From: Girardinichthys multiradiatus
Lineage: Eukaryota; Chordata; Actinopteri; Cyprinodontiformes; Goodeidae
Assembly: GCF_021462225.1 (NCBI RefSeq)
Contig: NC_061812.1
Location: forward strand, 39,566,675 to 39,630,674
Reading direction: 5' to 3'
DNA length: 64,000 nucleotides
Each line of letters opens with the position of its first letter. Position 1 is the first letter of the stretch. The notes under the pieces were generated by a model. The model made no database searches. It saw nothing but the letters and a program-made list of their open reading frames with translations, and was not told the origin of the DNA. Shown one piece after another: positions 19,911 through 39,359 of the stretch. The translations under genes and the position numbers were made by a program.

Positions 19911-22900
19911 AGATTAGTGGGTATGAATGTTTATGTTTGTAAAAACTCTACAATAACTGCTAAACTTTTACCATGTAATGCATCTTGGCTATCATTGAAG
20001 TTGTTTAAAAAAAAAAAAAAAATCATTCCACCTCGGGTCATTAAAAGTCAGAAGTCAGAAAATGTGGATTGTTCCAGCAGAAGGATGGTGACGGCGTTCC
20101 CCCTGACTGCCTCAGCCTGCCTCAGCCAGTCACTGTCATCTCCAAACTGGTCTGAGGCAGACGGCACGAAGGCAACTCATCTGTTCCCAGCGTCACACAT
20201 GCATCAGTTGTCTGTGTAAAATAATAAATAAAAAAGCTCATAAGTAGACGAGGGCTTGTGTCAACAGAGTGCAGAGACCATTAGCGCTCTCTGAAACGTG
20301 CTACACTGCTGGTACAGATCCATCAGACTCACAGAGATCAACTCAGCCTAAGCTTCTGACAGCTTTAATGCACAAGTAACCTTTTCTCAAGGAAGATTAG
20401 GTCCTAAACATCGGATATATTTTTGCTGTCTTTCTTAGCACATGCTTGTTAGAACAGAACTGAATTATTCCCTTACATGTGTTGGGTTTCAGATGTAAAC
20501 AGTTTGGGCCACATACAGTATGATATGATATGTAACATATTTTCAGATGTAATGCCAGTCTCGCTAAAATCAGTAAAAATCAATAAAAAAATAAAAAACT
20601 TTATTTCTTGCAGCAATAGGTTGTACAAAATTATTTAAATAAAATTGATCTTTGATTCGATTATAATTACTCTGTGGGGACAAAAATGCCATGACAAGAA
20701 GTAATTGTTTTTTACAGAAATTACGTTGGTTCTAACAGTTCATATAATATAAAGCATGCTTTACTCTTTAAGTTGATCTAATGCTTAATTAGTATATATT
20801 TTAATACATCTGTCACAAACCAGATGCCCAGTAATCTTAGACACTCTTCAAAAATCCGCAAGACAAGAGATGTGTTTTGCTTCACCTAAATTAGAAAATG
20901 GCTGAAGAAAATACTCACCTAAACTTGTTATTTACAGTCACAGCATCTTTATCTTCAGCATGAGATTATGATACTGCAACAAAAGATTATCTGAAAACGC
21001 TTTATACATCTAGAGGAGGGGCTCCAAGAAAGCTGGAGGGAGTGTTATTAGGTCCAAACATTTGATGAAGTCGGTACATTGTGGCTCCTGCACATGTCCC
21101 AGCTTCTATCAGCAATTCTCTGAAACCCACATGGTGCTCTGTTCCATCATATGCGAAAATCACTTTGTACATAAAAGTGAAAATGTGTGAATGGGAAAAC
21201 AAGGAACACATTATAAAGAAATTTGTAGAATCAAAGGTGCTGAAAAGAGCAAACAATTTGCTTCTACATTTATTTATTTGCCGTTTGTATTATCCAGTCA
21301 GATAGTAATGTGTTCACTGCTAAGCTGTGCCATGTCTGTTGAAACGATGATCCCACTGGCCATTGTGGGTCAAACCCTTGGTGACACGACAGACAGGTTC
21401 ATCTTTAAGTGTCTAGGTCAGGGCAGCAATGGAAGAGCACAGACTGTACTTGAATGGACATCACTGTTCGTTCATTTTATTTTAGAAGCACATGAAAGAC
21501 TTAAAAAGAGATAATAGGAGACTTAATTAAAATGACAAAGTCACAAATATTAAATCATAAAAAGTGTGCAGATTCAGTACAAAGTGGCTTAAAGCGTTAT
21601 CACAGTACAACTGAAACATTAAATCAGTGCGTGATTGTGGAGTGGAAGAAAAAGTGATGCATGGATTTCAAATATTTTACCAATTAAAATGGGCAAGTAT
21701 TCTGGCTCCTCTTACAAATAAACAACATCTAGCAGTATAAGAATAAAAAAGTTCTGAAAACAAACTCACGGCACACTTTTCAGACTTATATTTGTACAAA
21801 AAAAGCAGGCATCATTTTACTTTGTGGTTACAACGTGACAAAATGTAGAAAGGTTTAGGGGATATGAATACTTTGCAAAGCACCGTAAGCAGTTCTGAAC
21901 CATGGATGATGCTTGAAGCCTTAGCTTTGGCACAGAGATGAGAAAATAAAAGATGAAAGGATGGAAAGATAGTAGATAAGCTCTTCCCTCTCCACTCTGC
22001 TGGTAAGGAGTGGGGGAGGGGGAAGAGCAACCAATATTACATAATAGCCTAAGGGTCAGTGGGATGTTCTCAGCCATCCGAATGACCCCATTCTGTCACT
22101 GCCCCGTGTGCTGTGGCTGCCCAAGCCTGTGCTCCGTATATTTATACGTTCTCTGCCTTTAGAAAACACATACCTCTTGAATTATCCTGTTTCACATGTG
22201 AGCCTGTGCATCATTATAGTCCATTGCTCTGTGTAGGTTGCCACCACAAGTGGAGCACTTGCATAACATCGGGTAAAGTCGCTATGGCAACAGCAACCGA
22301 GTTTAAAAGAGTGTCAAATTTTTCGGTCCCTGTAGTCAAATCCTCATTCATCGAGTTCTAAAAACACCATCTCTCACACTTTGTTCTGTTCTTCATTCAT
22401 TAAATTCATTCCAGTACTGGAATCAGGCCAACCGAAGCATGTAGCGCATTACTAATGCAAAAATAATTACTATTAATATACTATGCATGTTGACGCCTCT
22501 AAAGTTCTCCAGTCTTTAGGAAGTACACCGCAGCCCAGAAACTTCCAATGGCTGTTCGCTGTTTTGCAGGATTTGCCCTTGACCTTTACACTTATGACAC
22601 AGCACTCAATGTAAGGGAAAACACTGAGCTTTCTATACTTATTCCTCTGTGTTTGTATTCTTATGAAGGGCTCTGGACTGAACAAGAGTTTGGGCCTCTT
22701 CCGTGTATAAAGTCTACAGATGATTTTCCCAATCAATGCCCATTTGCATGAAATCTAGTTGAATACACATACAAACCATTTGATAACTCAGTCACACACT
22801 CTTGAGTTTTGCATGTGATCCTCAGCATGATGAGTCGCTTCAGGGATTGCTCTATTGCTCACAGCATAATTTACTGAAGGCACATCTCTGCAGAGACCTC

Positions 22901-23430
22901 AGAAAACAAAGCAGGGCCTAAATGCAGCAAGCAAGACTGTGTGCGAAGTTCACATAAATGTGATTCAAATATAGCAACGATGTCCCATAAATAACACAAT
23001 ACATTATGCTGTCTGCCATGATGAAAATTCACTCATCTTCCTATGCTGGATGCATGAAGCTGAAAGTGAAACTGTTGGCTTGACCTATTTTTTTTTTCAT
23101 TTGGCTAATGCCATCGGACCACTTGGGGGCATATACCCTTTAAATTTTATTATCACGTGGTCCGTTAATGATTAATTATAAAAAACACAAGATGAAGTTA
23201 TGTACCCCACCCTGATGCACCAGAACATGTTTGATGTCCCACAAAATCCATTTCTTATCCTCATATTTAGACCCATGTAATATGTATTTTTCAATACGGG
23301 GGAATACATGGCAAGATAGGAGACAGTGAACCCGATCAAGTTGCTTTTGATAGGTGCCTCACAGAGTTTGCATGGGGCTGGTTACCTGTACAGGCAGTTG
23401 GGTAAATAAACAATAATGTCTGGCCATAAT
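19911..23430. other. Gene-poor stretch, small Tc1-like terminal piece at about 21790-21890
   Basis: Mostly featureless. 21820-21890 matches the terminal region of the common Tc1-like family (GGTTACAACGTGACAAAATG...GGGGATATGAATACTTTGCAA). A minus-strand 84-codon frame at 21002-21256 has a non-random look but no domain I recognise. Confidence 0.4.
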
Positions 23431-23645
23431 GCATTGTGTGAAACACAGCATATTAGCATAATTGCAACTTTGAAGCAGGGAAGTGGAGGCGTTATGATTT
23501 GGGCTTGTTTTGCTAACACAGGCCTTGGCCACCTTGCAGTCATTGGATTGATCATTAACTCCTCTGTATAGTTCAAAATGGGACTCTCTTCTACCATTGA
23601 GGTTTGGCCCAAACTGAGTCATGCAACTAAGAAAATGGGCCAAAA
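23431..23645 (+). mobile_element. Tc1-like transposase fragment
   Basis: AAGCAGGGAAGTGGAGGCGT followed by TATGATTTGGGCTTG corresponds to the G-rich box of Tc1 transposases (KxGxGGVMIWACF), then NTGLGHLAVI. It is short and heavily decayed. Confidence 0.5.
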
Positions 23646-25560
23646 TTAATCAACAACAATGCGAGAGACTGATAAAGTTGCATAAAAGACAACTACTTTA
23701 ACTTCTATCTGTTAAGCAGGGTTCTGTAACCATTGAATCTTGGAGTATAATAAGTTTACCACGTACAATTTTTGCCATTTCGGCATCATCCTGGATGCCT
23801 GTTGTACCACAAATCATTATCTCCATCTATTTAGATATTTTTTGCCAGCTATAAATTCATATCTGCAAATTAGTCTTTAAACATACGTTAGACCGAATCT
23901 ACGTTTATCAAGAGCCTGAAATCTTAAAAAACAGCAAGCAAAAACAAACGTTGCATAATTCTGCATTAATTTCACTCAACCCCTGTTATAAACGTGGTTA
24001 TTATGGTTATTAATCATATTGTAGAAAATGCAATGACTTTGAAAATAAAATATAATGTCCTGGGACAAAATACAGTATGTGCAGCATGATATTAATCATA
24101 TAAATTGTTATCATCACATTCTTACACTTGATTCTACTATTAAACAAGCAGTTCTCCTCTCCTTCCTCTGTTCTCACCTCATATGTATGCTAACAGCACT
24201 TATGTGAAGTTGGAATTAACCTTCCCCTGCAATCAAACTGTTTATAAGAGCATGACCTGACAACACAAGACAGAAAGCCTACGACTGATTATACAGCCAC
24301 ACACAAATGAACAGTTAAAGCAGGACAGGAATGGCAAACTAAAGCCAAGATGTAATTAGGATGTTACATAACTGTGGCAGGGAGGATGTCCCCCAGGCAT
24401 CTGGGTATGGAGCTGGCGTAAAGCTCCTGGTATATCCACTGTGTGTTGGTCCACGCTGTCAAACCTATTTACACTGACCTCTTAATTATTCTAATGAACG
24501 ATCACAAGCATAAATTAACTCCAAACGAGCTCTTAATGTAGGATCGCCCATGAAGGTTAAATAAAAGAAGACTGTCTGCCCTATCAGATCAGGTTGTGGG
24601 TGTTAATGTGACTTTTTTTTATTGCAGTCCCAGATCATGAATGGATTAGTCGAGGATTACAAGGGTTTTGGAGTCAAAGGGGGGAAAACAGATAAATACT
24701 ATGAACACAGAGCAGTGGGAAACGTCCCGAAGGGGCTGCCAGAATAAGTGCATCCACAGTGTGACAGGGTTTCAGTACCACATGATGTTCTATTGTGAAA
24801 CAAATGGATAATACTTCATCCTTCCTATTCCAAATAACCTTGGGTTCTCTTTACCCTCTGATAATTTTCCTCCTTGTGATTAGGATTCTCTTGGATCTCC
24901 TTTCAGTTTGATCAATTTCCTTTAAACTTCTCCCAGCTCCCAGTCAGGCTATTTTTCTTGATGTCCATCCATAGTCTACTGAGAACGCTGCCCAGATGCC
25001 CTTAGCCCCTCAGAATGAACAGTGCTGTTTTTTTTGTTTTTTTTACATTTACTCATTCCTATAAATAAATGATTACAAATGACTCATCTGGAACAAACGC
25101 AAATTGGACAATGTGTTAGCATCATCATTATACTTACAGCACATCTTCTGCACATATTAGCCTCCTCCCCCTTAGGCAAACTGCACTTCTGTGTCACTCT
25201 GCACTACATCACTATGTGGAGGCATATGTGTCTGGTGATGTGTGGATAAAATCAAGTGTGGTGTGTAGTTGTGAAAATGAGGCCAGAACATGTTTGGCTT
25301 GATCCAGTCTGATGTATTTTATGACAGCAGCAGTATGTATGCTTGGGAAAGCAAAGTTTTTCAACACTTTGGATGTTCTGCTTCTTGAATCCTTTCTGTA
25401 AATTTAATCATCTCTGGACATTAGATATACAGATTTCTGCATTGTTTAGCTTAAACGCGCTGCACCTTGTAACAGTGCTATACTGTGTCTTGGAAAAATA
25501 AAATGTTGATTACTTCCAATAATATGTAAATTGGAATTAAAATGATACAAGGTTTTATTA
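23646..25560. other. Intergenic, no gene recognised
   Basis: AT-rich, no coding family or repeat recognised with confidence. Confidence 0.4.
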
Positions 25561-25995
25561 TTTTGTTTGTTCAAACAAGAAATGTAAAAAGTGTTGTGTG
25601 TACATGTATTCAGATGCCTGAGTCAATACTTTCTGACTGGACCATTCTAATACATACATCTAACACATACATATGCTTTAATGTAAAGCATTCCATTGTA
25701 GCTCTGGCTATATGTTTATGGCTGCTGCCTTGTGAACCTTTGTCCAAGTGAAGGTTGCACTAGATTTTATTTAGGAGCACCAGAGTAAGGGGAGCTAAAT
25801 ACAAATGTGCACAACACCTATTTTATTTGTAAAGATAATTCACTTTGTAAAAATTTTGAAAACTATGTCTCCTTTGTCCTTCCACTCCACAATTATGTGC
25901 TATTTAATGTTGGTCCATCACATAAATTATAATAACCTAAGTTGAAGATTTGTGGTTGCAATGTGACAAAATAAAAAAAAGGTTAAATGGCCAAA
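25561..25995 (-). mobile_element. Tc1-like remnant, terminal part
   Basis: Includes TTAGGAGCACCAGAGTAAGG and ends with the family terminal segment (CACAATTATGTGCTATTTAATG, TTGTGGTTGCAATGTGACAAAAT). No usable reading frame. Confidence 0.5.
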
Positions 25996-28900
25996 ACATA
26001 TTTTTCAAAAATCTGTAGGCCATAAAGAAATGGAACTATCACTGAACATTCATTCATGTGTTCAAAGCTGACAGGTAATAACAGTTATCAGATCGTCCAG
26101 ACTTTTTAAAAATGTGCCTTATCAAACATAATTATCAACAGCTGCCTGGATGGGAAAGAATGTTCACAAATTTGTCTCACGTCTGCAGTTTTATTTAACC
26201 TGGGGTTAGACCTTAAGTAATGGTAGACGTAGGTTAAGAGACTGAGCCACAGATCCATCAGATATGTTCTGCATGCTCCATATCGGAAGTACAACACTGA
26301 TCAAGGATCAGCTGAGCTATGGATGCCAGTAGCAGCTCAGTATAGTTTCTGCTTACTTTATTTAACTCCATTATGTGACCCACAGTGTTGGTCAGACTCT
26401 TCAGATGGCTAAGCCTGGGTACAACTTCTACAACTCGTTAGTTTTTAGTACCATAGCCCAAGGTACAGAATGTGCTCTTATGTTGTTAGCATACTTGCTA
26501 CTTCTAGGGGTAAAAGTTGTTTTATATCTGTTTTCCATTGCTTGCGGTTCCATGTATTACATAAAGCAAAGATCAAGGACATACAGAACATCTGCTGCAA
26601 GGATACACAGGTCCACCTGTACTGCAGGAAGGAAACATGTCATCACCAAGCCACTTTAACTTCACTTCTTTATTTGTTTAGATTTCCTTTTTGTCAAAAA
26701 AGATAAAAAAGATTATTTGCACATGAGAAATGGTTTAATGAAATATTAAAGCTTTGCTGCTTGGTTGTTTTATTGGTAATTTTCTGTCCACTTCATCAAG
26801 AAACAACGTGAATTTTATGTTTAATTTAGAGTCAAATTGAATTCTTGCACCGCTGACAGTTGAGACGCATTTAAGCCACAAAATAACAGACTATTCACAT
26901 TACAGTGAAACGCAGCAACTGAAAGGGTTCTTTGTGGTGTTTGCTTGTCCTCACCTCTGTGTTTGCTCACAGCTCTTTGGTCATTATGTAACCACATGAA
27001 CAAATATCTCTTTATCTAAATCAAGATGAACAGCCTTCAGACCACCCTTCACTCTGTGTGTGTCTGTCTGTTCTGCTGTATTATTGTCGTCTGGGCCATG
27101 GGCTAAGCATACCACCTGCACCAAGTTAATATTCCTTCAGCACAGCAATCAGATACGAGAGTGAGTCAATCCTTTCTTATAAGCTGTGTCTTGACTCGAT
27201 TAACTAAGTTATTTATTTAGATTCACAACATGTTTTACAAGAGCCCCTCATAAAAAAAAATGAATAAATAAATGTAAATGAATGAGGAAATAAAAATAAT
27301 CTTACACCATTTAGGCAACCACGACATCTAGTGGTCATACGCGATATTACTACGGAAATCTTCCTTTGATTTCTGTACTGAAATGTTGCTTGAAGCTTTT
27401 GTATTTTCATTTAAAAATTTAAAACTGAACTAGTGACTTGTTTTTACATGAAAATTTTCTAAATGATCTAAACTAATGAGAATAACAGTGCGCTCTACAC
27501 CTGTGATCCAACTGGCTGATCTGTATCAGAAAGAAAACCTAAGAGCTGTGTCATATCATTAGCTAAATGTCAATTAAAGAAGATTAGTAAAATATTTGTA
27601 TACAGGGTCAGTCTGAGATATAACAAAACTTTGCGAATGCTTAAGCCCCCTTGATTGCTTGGGGGATCTGAGAGAAACTGAATTCACACAGCACACGTTG
27701 ACAAACACACAAGTTGTTTACATATTAAGGAAAGCCTTTATAGTTTGAAAGTTACGTTGACAAAGTCATGATTTAAAAGGTAATGTCCTAATATCTTGCG
27801 TCCGCATCATTAAACTTGCTATGCCCTTGCTATGTAATCTACAAAGCAAATAAAAGAAGAATATTGACAATGGTAGGTTTAAGTGGAGGTAGACTTATAG
27901 GGTCACACATAGTCTTGGGCCAGGTCTGTTTATATGTATGATATTTATTGTGTAAGATGCTGAAGTCATAAATGTAACCTCAGGGACCGAATTTCACATG
28001 TGACAGGGGGCCGAGGAAACTGGCAAGCTAAAGAGAGACAAAGACCCCTGCAGGATCTTACTTTAGTCTTCCAGCAGCTTTCCTTGACCACAAGTGCTGC
28101 ACTTACTACAGTGTTCTCTGTTTGATCAGTCTAATCAACACCATTTTTAGATAAACCGTGGTCCGTTTGTTATTAACACTGTGTTTCTATTACATTGACA
28201 TATGAGAATATGTATTTATTTTATACACAGCTCTCTTATGATGACAAGGCATTTCACTCTGATTGAAGTATAAAATCAGAGTAATTGCAGCTCTAAGATT
28301 TATTTAAAACCACTAAGATGTGTTGTTCCTTGGCCCAACTTGCTACAACAAAGACTTTTTCAATGACAAGTCTTCAGACAGTTATTAACTTAGGTGAACT
28401 AAGGTAACTGATTCATTCAATATAAAACCTTTATGATTTATTACCAAAAATAGCTGATATTTTTTAACCATTATTGGTTGTTATATATACAAACTTATAT
28501 GACTGATAGAATCATATCTAATAGTTAATTTTTTGTAATGTGGGATCCTTGTCCTGTTTCACGACTGTTGGACAGATGGCCTCGTGATTTCCTCAAAAAG
28601 CACTTTAAAAGAGGTTAAACAAAATAAAGAAACGTGTGTAGAGTACAGGATCCCCCAGCTTCTTCAGCTGTAAACCATCAGCCCTCCACCTCTGCCTTAC
28701 AGCAGGTATGTTTTTATTATTAGTAGTATTATCTTTGACATGATGTGCACCGTTCAACCAACATGGTAGGCAGTTTATAGCAACTGTCTTCAACAGTTTT
28801 CACATGTGATAATCCCTATGTACACTGTGGGGATGGCTCCTGCTCCATCTACTGGATGATTTGGAAATGGCAACTCTTCCATGATTGAGGGGTAAATGAA

Positions 28901-29340
28901 TTCCTTTAGAAAGAAGCAATAAGGACTTGTTTTTGTAATGTAATGTTTCTGCAGACTATTCTGTTTGTTTTTGAATAAACAATGACATGGCCTAACGTTT
29001 TAATGTGTTCATATTAAGTTATATACAGATTTAAAAACCTAGACGGATATTATCTATATATCTGACAGCTCTGGGGGTGACCTTACTGTGACTGAAAGCA
29101 GGTGAATATTTGTGAAGCGATTGGATTTGAAATCCTCCGTGATTTGTAAAGAGGAGGAAAGCGCTGAATGATCTCAACAGATATCTTTTTGAGGTTTTCA
29201 AAACACTACTATTGCAGTTAACTTTCTATTGCTTAATCAAAGGCAGCAAAATAAAAATAAAAAGCACCTGCTGGTCTGCGTTGAGATAGGTGGGGTTGGC
29301 TAAAAATGGAAAGTCTCCAAATCACAGCTACTAGTTTCTT
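25996..29340. other. Intergenic between repeats and sec61a1
   Basis: No gene recognised. Two CTCF-like minus-strand motifs occur (27321-27334 and 28842-28855). Confidence 0.4.
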
Positions 29341-29349
29341 AACGAATGG

Positions 29350-29363
29350 GCGCCCTCTAGTGG
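29350..29363 (-). promoter_or_regulatory. CTCF-like motif upstream of sec61a1
   Basis: The minus strand reads CCACTAGAGGGCGC, which fits the vertebrate CTCF core pattern at all 14 positions as I remember it. It lies about 310 nt before the sec61a1 ATG. Weaker minus-strand relatives are at 28842-28855 (CCAGTAGATGGAGC) and 27321-27334 (CCACTAGATGTCGT). Confidence 0.5.
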
Positions 29364-29499
29364 AAAGGAGGACTTTGTGAATAACAGATGCTTATTTAAA
29401 ACGTAAGCAATAAAAAACATGCATTTTTTCTTATCGAAATGGTTCTTCTGGCACCCTAAATAAGGCGTGTCTGCAGGCAGGCGTGCATGCCACCGTCGG

Positions 29500-29675
29500 G
29501 GAATCATTTTATTCTCCGTTTGCTTGTCGGAGAAGTGACGTGTGCCTGCGGCTTGTCTGGTGACGTGTCTCTCCGACTCTCTCTTTCCTCTCGCAGCGGC
29601 TGATGGAGCCACACTGACTCCTCTGTGCACTTAAACTGTTAACAGCTACACAGCAGGAGTCGGCCCAAGGACACC
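29500..29675 (+). promoter_or_regulatory. sec61a1: sec61a1 promoter region with paired TGACGTGT motifs
   Basis: Two copies of TGACGTGT lie at 29536-29543 and 29561-29568, 25 nt apart start to start. They are followed by a pyrimidine-rich stretch (29571-29595) that could host the start site. TGACGTG is the core of the unfolded-protein-response element bound by XBP1s/ATF6 and also contains a CRE half-site. Sec61 alpha is a known ER-stress-responsive gene in vertebrates. The motifs are seen; their use here is inferred. Confidence 0.5.
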
Positions 29676-35701
<6,026 letters not shown>

Positions 35702-36522
35702 TATCGAATATGCCTATCTCCTGACACACGAGATACAAAGAATCCAGCTATTTTAAATTTTTTATCCCAAACACTTCTGTTGGTCTATTTCACCGCAGGG
35801 ATAAGTTTTTTTTGTTTTGTTTTTTTAACTCCACCATTTTTGTTTTCCACCATACTGCTCTTGCAGAAAAGTGTTTCGGTTACTTTCAGGGTTGAACGTA
35901 GTATCAGTTGTCATCAATCTTTTTTTTCAGTAGAGATCTCTGCAGGCTGCCTGAATCACCCTCTGGCTGCCTTATCAGCCTAATAACGCTTAAAAGCACA
36001 CGGTTGTGACTGGCTGTGACTTACCTCAGGCATTTTTCATTGTAGGTGTTTAAGGAACACTAAGACGGCATCAGCATGCTGATCCTGATCCACAGCTGAA
36101 AGCGTTGCGTTCGGACGTTTCGGAGGGGAGTTGATAGAAAGCCATGTCGTGTAAATCACCTGTCAACCATGTTTGAGGTTTCAAAAAGCCCAGAGTAGGA
36201 TGTGGAAAGCATACCGAGAATATGCCGGTACTCCTCATACCTGTCTCTGGTTATCTCAAACTGTAATATTTTCATTTTACTTTATTATTATTATTTTTTT
36301 TTAATCACAGACTGTTTATATCCACACCCGTCTTACGCTGGGGACAGCGTTTGTCCAATGTTCCTGGGCCCTCAGCGGAACTCGTCTGTGTCATCTTGCT
36401 CTTTTATTCCCAGACTGAATCGCTGCTGAAAACTGCCGGGATGGTCGGGATGAGGGTGGGTTTGATAGGACTGAGAAAGGGGTTCATTTTTGTTTTTACT
36501 TTGTGTAAGACATAATTGTGTT

Positions 36523-36528
36523 ATTAAA
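36523..36528 (+). terminator. Candidate sec61a1 polyadenylation signal
   Basis: ATTAAA followed by an A-run, about 820 nt after the stop codon. No AATAAA was noticed between the stop and this site. It is the best candidate for the end of the 3' UTR. Confidence 0.4.
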
Positions 36529-36823
36529 AAAAAAACCAATGTTTTCCAACACAGTTTGTGGTTTTTTTTATTCTGATGCTGATCTTTTAAAAGACATTTA
36601 TACCGTGAACAAGAAATATTTATTAGTGCAGAAACAATGCACAGTACAGTTCTTATCAAGTTGTATTAACAAAAGTTATATAGAACATTTAGCAAAGGTG
36701 CATTACACAACATACTGCTTTTAACCAGCTGTTATTTACTTAGATGGGGTCATCTTTTGGAAAGTCCCTTAATTTACACCAAAAGGCTGTGTGGTTGAGT
36801 CTAGAATAATATGCTTGGTACAG

Positions 36824-37390
36824 TGCCCTCCAGAGGTATTCATACCCCAAGAACTTTTTTAAGAGTTTGTCGTGTAAAACAACCTTTATTGGAATTTTAT
36901 GATTGACTAGCACACTGATCTCTAATGCCGTCCTGTGCTGTCAACTGCTTTCAGAAGTCGAATAATTAGTGAACAAGAGTGGACTTGCGTGTAATTTATT
37001 CCCAGCTGTTCTGTGAAGGCCTTAGAGGTTTGTGAACAAAGCATCATGGAGACAAATATAATTATATTAGGTTATAAACCAGTGTCCTGAGTTTAGAAGC
37101 TCTCAAGTCTCTAAGTGAGACTCGAGTTTCCATCTCTGCCACAGAATGATGCTGCCACCACCATGTTTCACCGTGGTGATGGTGTGTTCGGTGTGATGTG
37201 TAGTGGTGTTTTGTCGCCAAAAAGAATGTTTTGCATGTAGCCCAAAAAGTTGAGTTAGAATCTAAATTATTCAGCTATATGAAACTTTGTGTTGGTCTAT
37301 CACATAGAATCCCTATAAAAAACATTTAAGTTTAGGTTGTAACGTGACAACATTAAATTAAGAGTATTCAACTGAAAATACAAAAATCTA
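36824..37390. mobile_element. Tc1-like remnant between sec61a1 and chchd4
   Basis: Starts with TACAGTGCCCTCCAGAGGTA...TTCATACCCC, the family terminus, and ends with TGTGTTGGTCTATCACATAG and GTTGTAACGTGACAAC. The interior is shortened. GATGCTGCCACCACCATG (37147-37164) is an antisense transposase trace. Confidence 0.6.
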
Positions 37391-37399
37391 GTCCAAACG

Positions 37400-37620
37400 T
37401 ATTTATTTATTAAAATACGTTTGGGCGACGTCATTCTTGTGCGCCGACGTGAACAGGTCACCGTCCAGACGGCTCAGGGGCGGAGTCACCCCGGCGGTCA
37501 GAGTTCCGTGTGACACCTGCTAGCCTGTCAAATGAAATCTCCGTTGTCTCACGGCGTCTTCCACTTCAGTCGTTTTCTGTCGAGAAGGCCGAAGGTCGAC
37601 GGACAAAAACACCAGCAGAC
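37400..37620 (+). promoter_or_regulatory. chchd4: chchd4 promoter region
   Basis: A GC-richer, CpG-containing stretch directly before the ATG, in contrast to the AT-rich DNA around it. GACGTCA (37427-37433) is one base from a full cAMP-response element. There is no TATA box. It begins where the upstream Tc1-like remnant ends. Confidence 0.4.
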
Positions 37621-39359
37621 ATGTCGTACTGCAAGCAGGAGGGTAATTTGAATGTCGTTTTCGGCTATGTTTCGCTCCAAGGCTGGGTAATATCAGGGAG
37701 CAAGCATGCCACATGCTAGGCCAACGTCTAGAAACAGCGAGAACTTCCCGCGGCTCCAGTGCTTTACCTAGAAACTTGTTCTGGCTGTAAACTTATGCTG
37801 GATATAAAATGTAGCGCTTTAGGAAGTTAACATCCTGATTTTCGCCATATCAGTTATAGTAAGTCGTCCGTATTGCTGTTAAACTAGCAGTAATCCTTTG
37901 AACCAGAGTGGCCACCAGGGGACGCTGTCAGACTGTGGTCCAGTGTAACAGCAGCGACAGACTTCAGTTTGTTCCTGTAATGAAAGAACTAGAACTGGCA
38001 AACAAACCACCTGCACCGTCAGCTTTACTAATAATCACTGTTGTTTGTACCTTTTCACTCATTACAACTTAAGGTAAGGATCGGATTATCTTCGTGACCA
38101 AGGAAGACCATGAGACCCCCAGCAACGCTGAGCTGATAGCAGATGACCCCGATGATCCTTATGAGGAGCAGGGTTAGTATTCCCTAGACTCCCGTAGACA
38201 AAGCTATACAGTTCTAGAGAAAAGTTTTTTTTCTACACTCACCATTGGCATGGGTGTCGCATTAATGTGGGGTTTTTAATCATCCATGTGAACCTTTATT
38301 TTTTTTTCCATGTAATGAAAGTAAAATGGTCAGAAAACGACCAGCTTCAACCTATTTTGAAAACAAGTATTGGCTGCACTGTAATCCACATAGGCTCAAT
38401 TATGCTTGTGCACACTCACTAATCGGATACATGTCTGTCAGCAAGTAGCACCTTGCCTATACACTTTTAAACCCATTAACAAGCTTCTTCCACAATTCTG
38501 CTAGGTATTTGCCCACTCTCATCAGAAACGGTAGCGCTCATTTAAACTGCTTGGTTTCCTGGCACAGAGATCGATTTAAAGAATAGTTCATAAATCATCA
38601 ATAAAGATTAGGCCCCAGCCATACCAGTCGCTTACTGTTACCCAGCTTTGGGTTTCTGTTTGGCATCATTGCCCGATTCTGTCCAGCTTATATCAGTCCA
38701 GTTTGATGTGAAGCTGTAGAATTAAGAGGAAGTCTCCCTCCTTTAGTATTCCATCAATTTTGTGTGTGCTCCAGCACCACTGACTGCAAAATAGGCACTC
38801 AGATATCTCACATATCAAATATGTGTCATTAATCAGAAGCCAGTGTTCATGTTTATTATTATTATTATTGGAAGCAAACTGTTAGAATAGAATAAGCAGT
38901 TAAAGGGTGTCACTAAGGGTTTAATGCTTATATTGTAGGATAGGTTTTCACGTATTCAGACATTTTTCACGTAGGATTGACTCAAAACTGACACATGTTG
39001 AATGTCTTGTTTCTGAAGGCCTGATTCTGCCCAGCGGAGAAATAAACTGGAACTGCCCCTGCCTGGGCGGCATGGCCAGCGGACCCTGCGGCTCTCAGTT
39101 CAAGGAGGCGTTTTCATGCTTTCATTACAGCAAGGAAGAAGTGAAAGGCTCAGAGTGTATCGAGCAGTTTCGCAGCATGCAAGAGTGCATGCAGAGGTAC
39201 CCCGAGCTTTACCCCCAGGAGGAAGAGAAGGAAAGCTCCTCCCAAGCAGAATCGGGCTCTGCTGCCGCTGACAGCTCTGGCTTATTGTCTGAGAGTGACT
39301 CTGCTATAGAGGTTTCACCAGACAGCATGTTGCCTACAGACAGCCAGACACCTAGCTAA
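37621..39359 (+). CDS. chchd4: CHCHD4 / MIA40 mitochondrial import oxidoreductase, 3 exons
   Basis: Exons 37621-37642, 38074-38172 and 39019-39359 join in phase to 153 aa. The protein is the disulfide carrier of the mitochondrial intermembrane space. It oxidises incoming twin-Cys substrates through its CPC motif and is re-oxidised by ALR/GFER. Seen: MSYCKQEG start, [14 protein letters not shown], the redox motif in [10 protein letters not shown], then two CX9C pairs ([11 protein letters not shown] and [11 protein letters not shown]), each with exactly nine residues between cysteines. There is no presequence, as expected for the short animal form. The tail after [12 protein letters not shown] is rich in Ser and Asp/Glu and about 10 residues longer than human (142 aa). 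The gene follows sec61a1 on the same strand and converges with ntn4. Confidence 0.96.
37909..37927 (+). promoter_or_regulatory. CTCF-like motif in chchd4 intron 1
   Basis: The plus strand reads TGGCCACCAGGGGACGCTG, differing at about two positions from the consensus I recall for CTCF. It sits about 270 nt downstream of chchd4 exon 1 and points away from the minus-oriented sites upstream of sec61a1. Confidence 0.5.

Noticed and set aside
21002..21256. 84-codon minus-strand frame
   Set aside because: Plausible amino-acid mix but no family recognised, no splice partners and no start context; kept only as a note in the intergenic entry.
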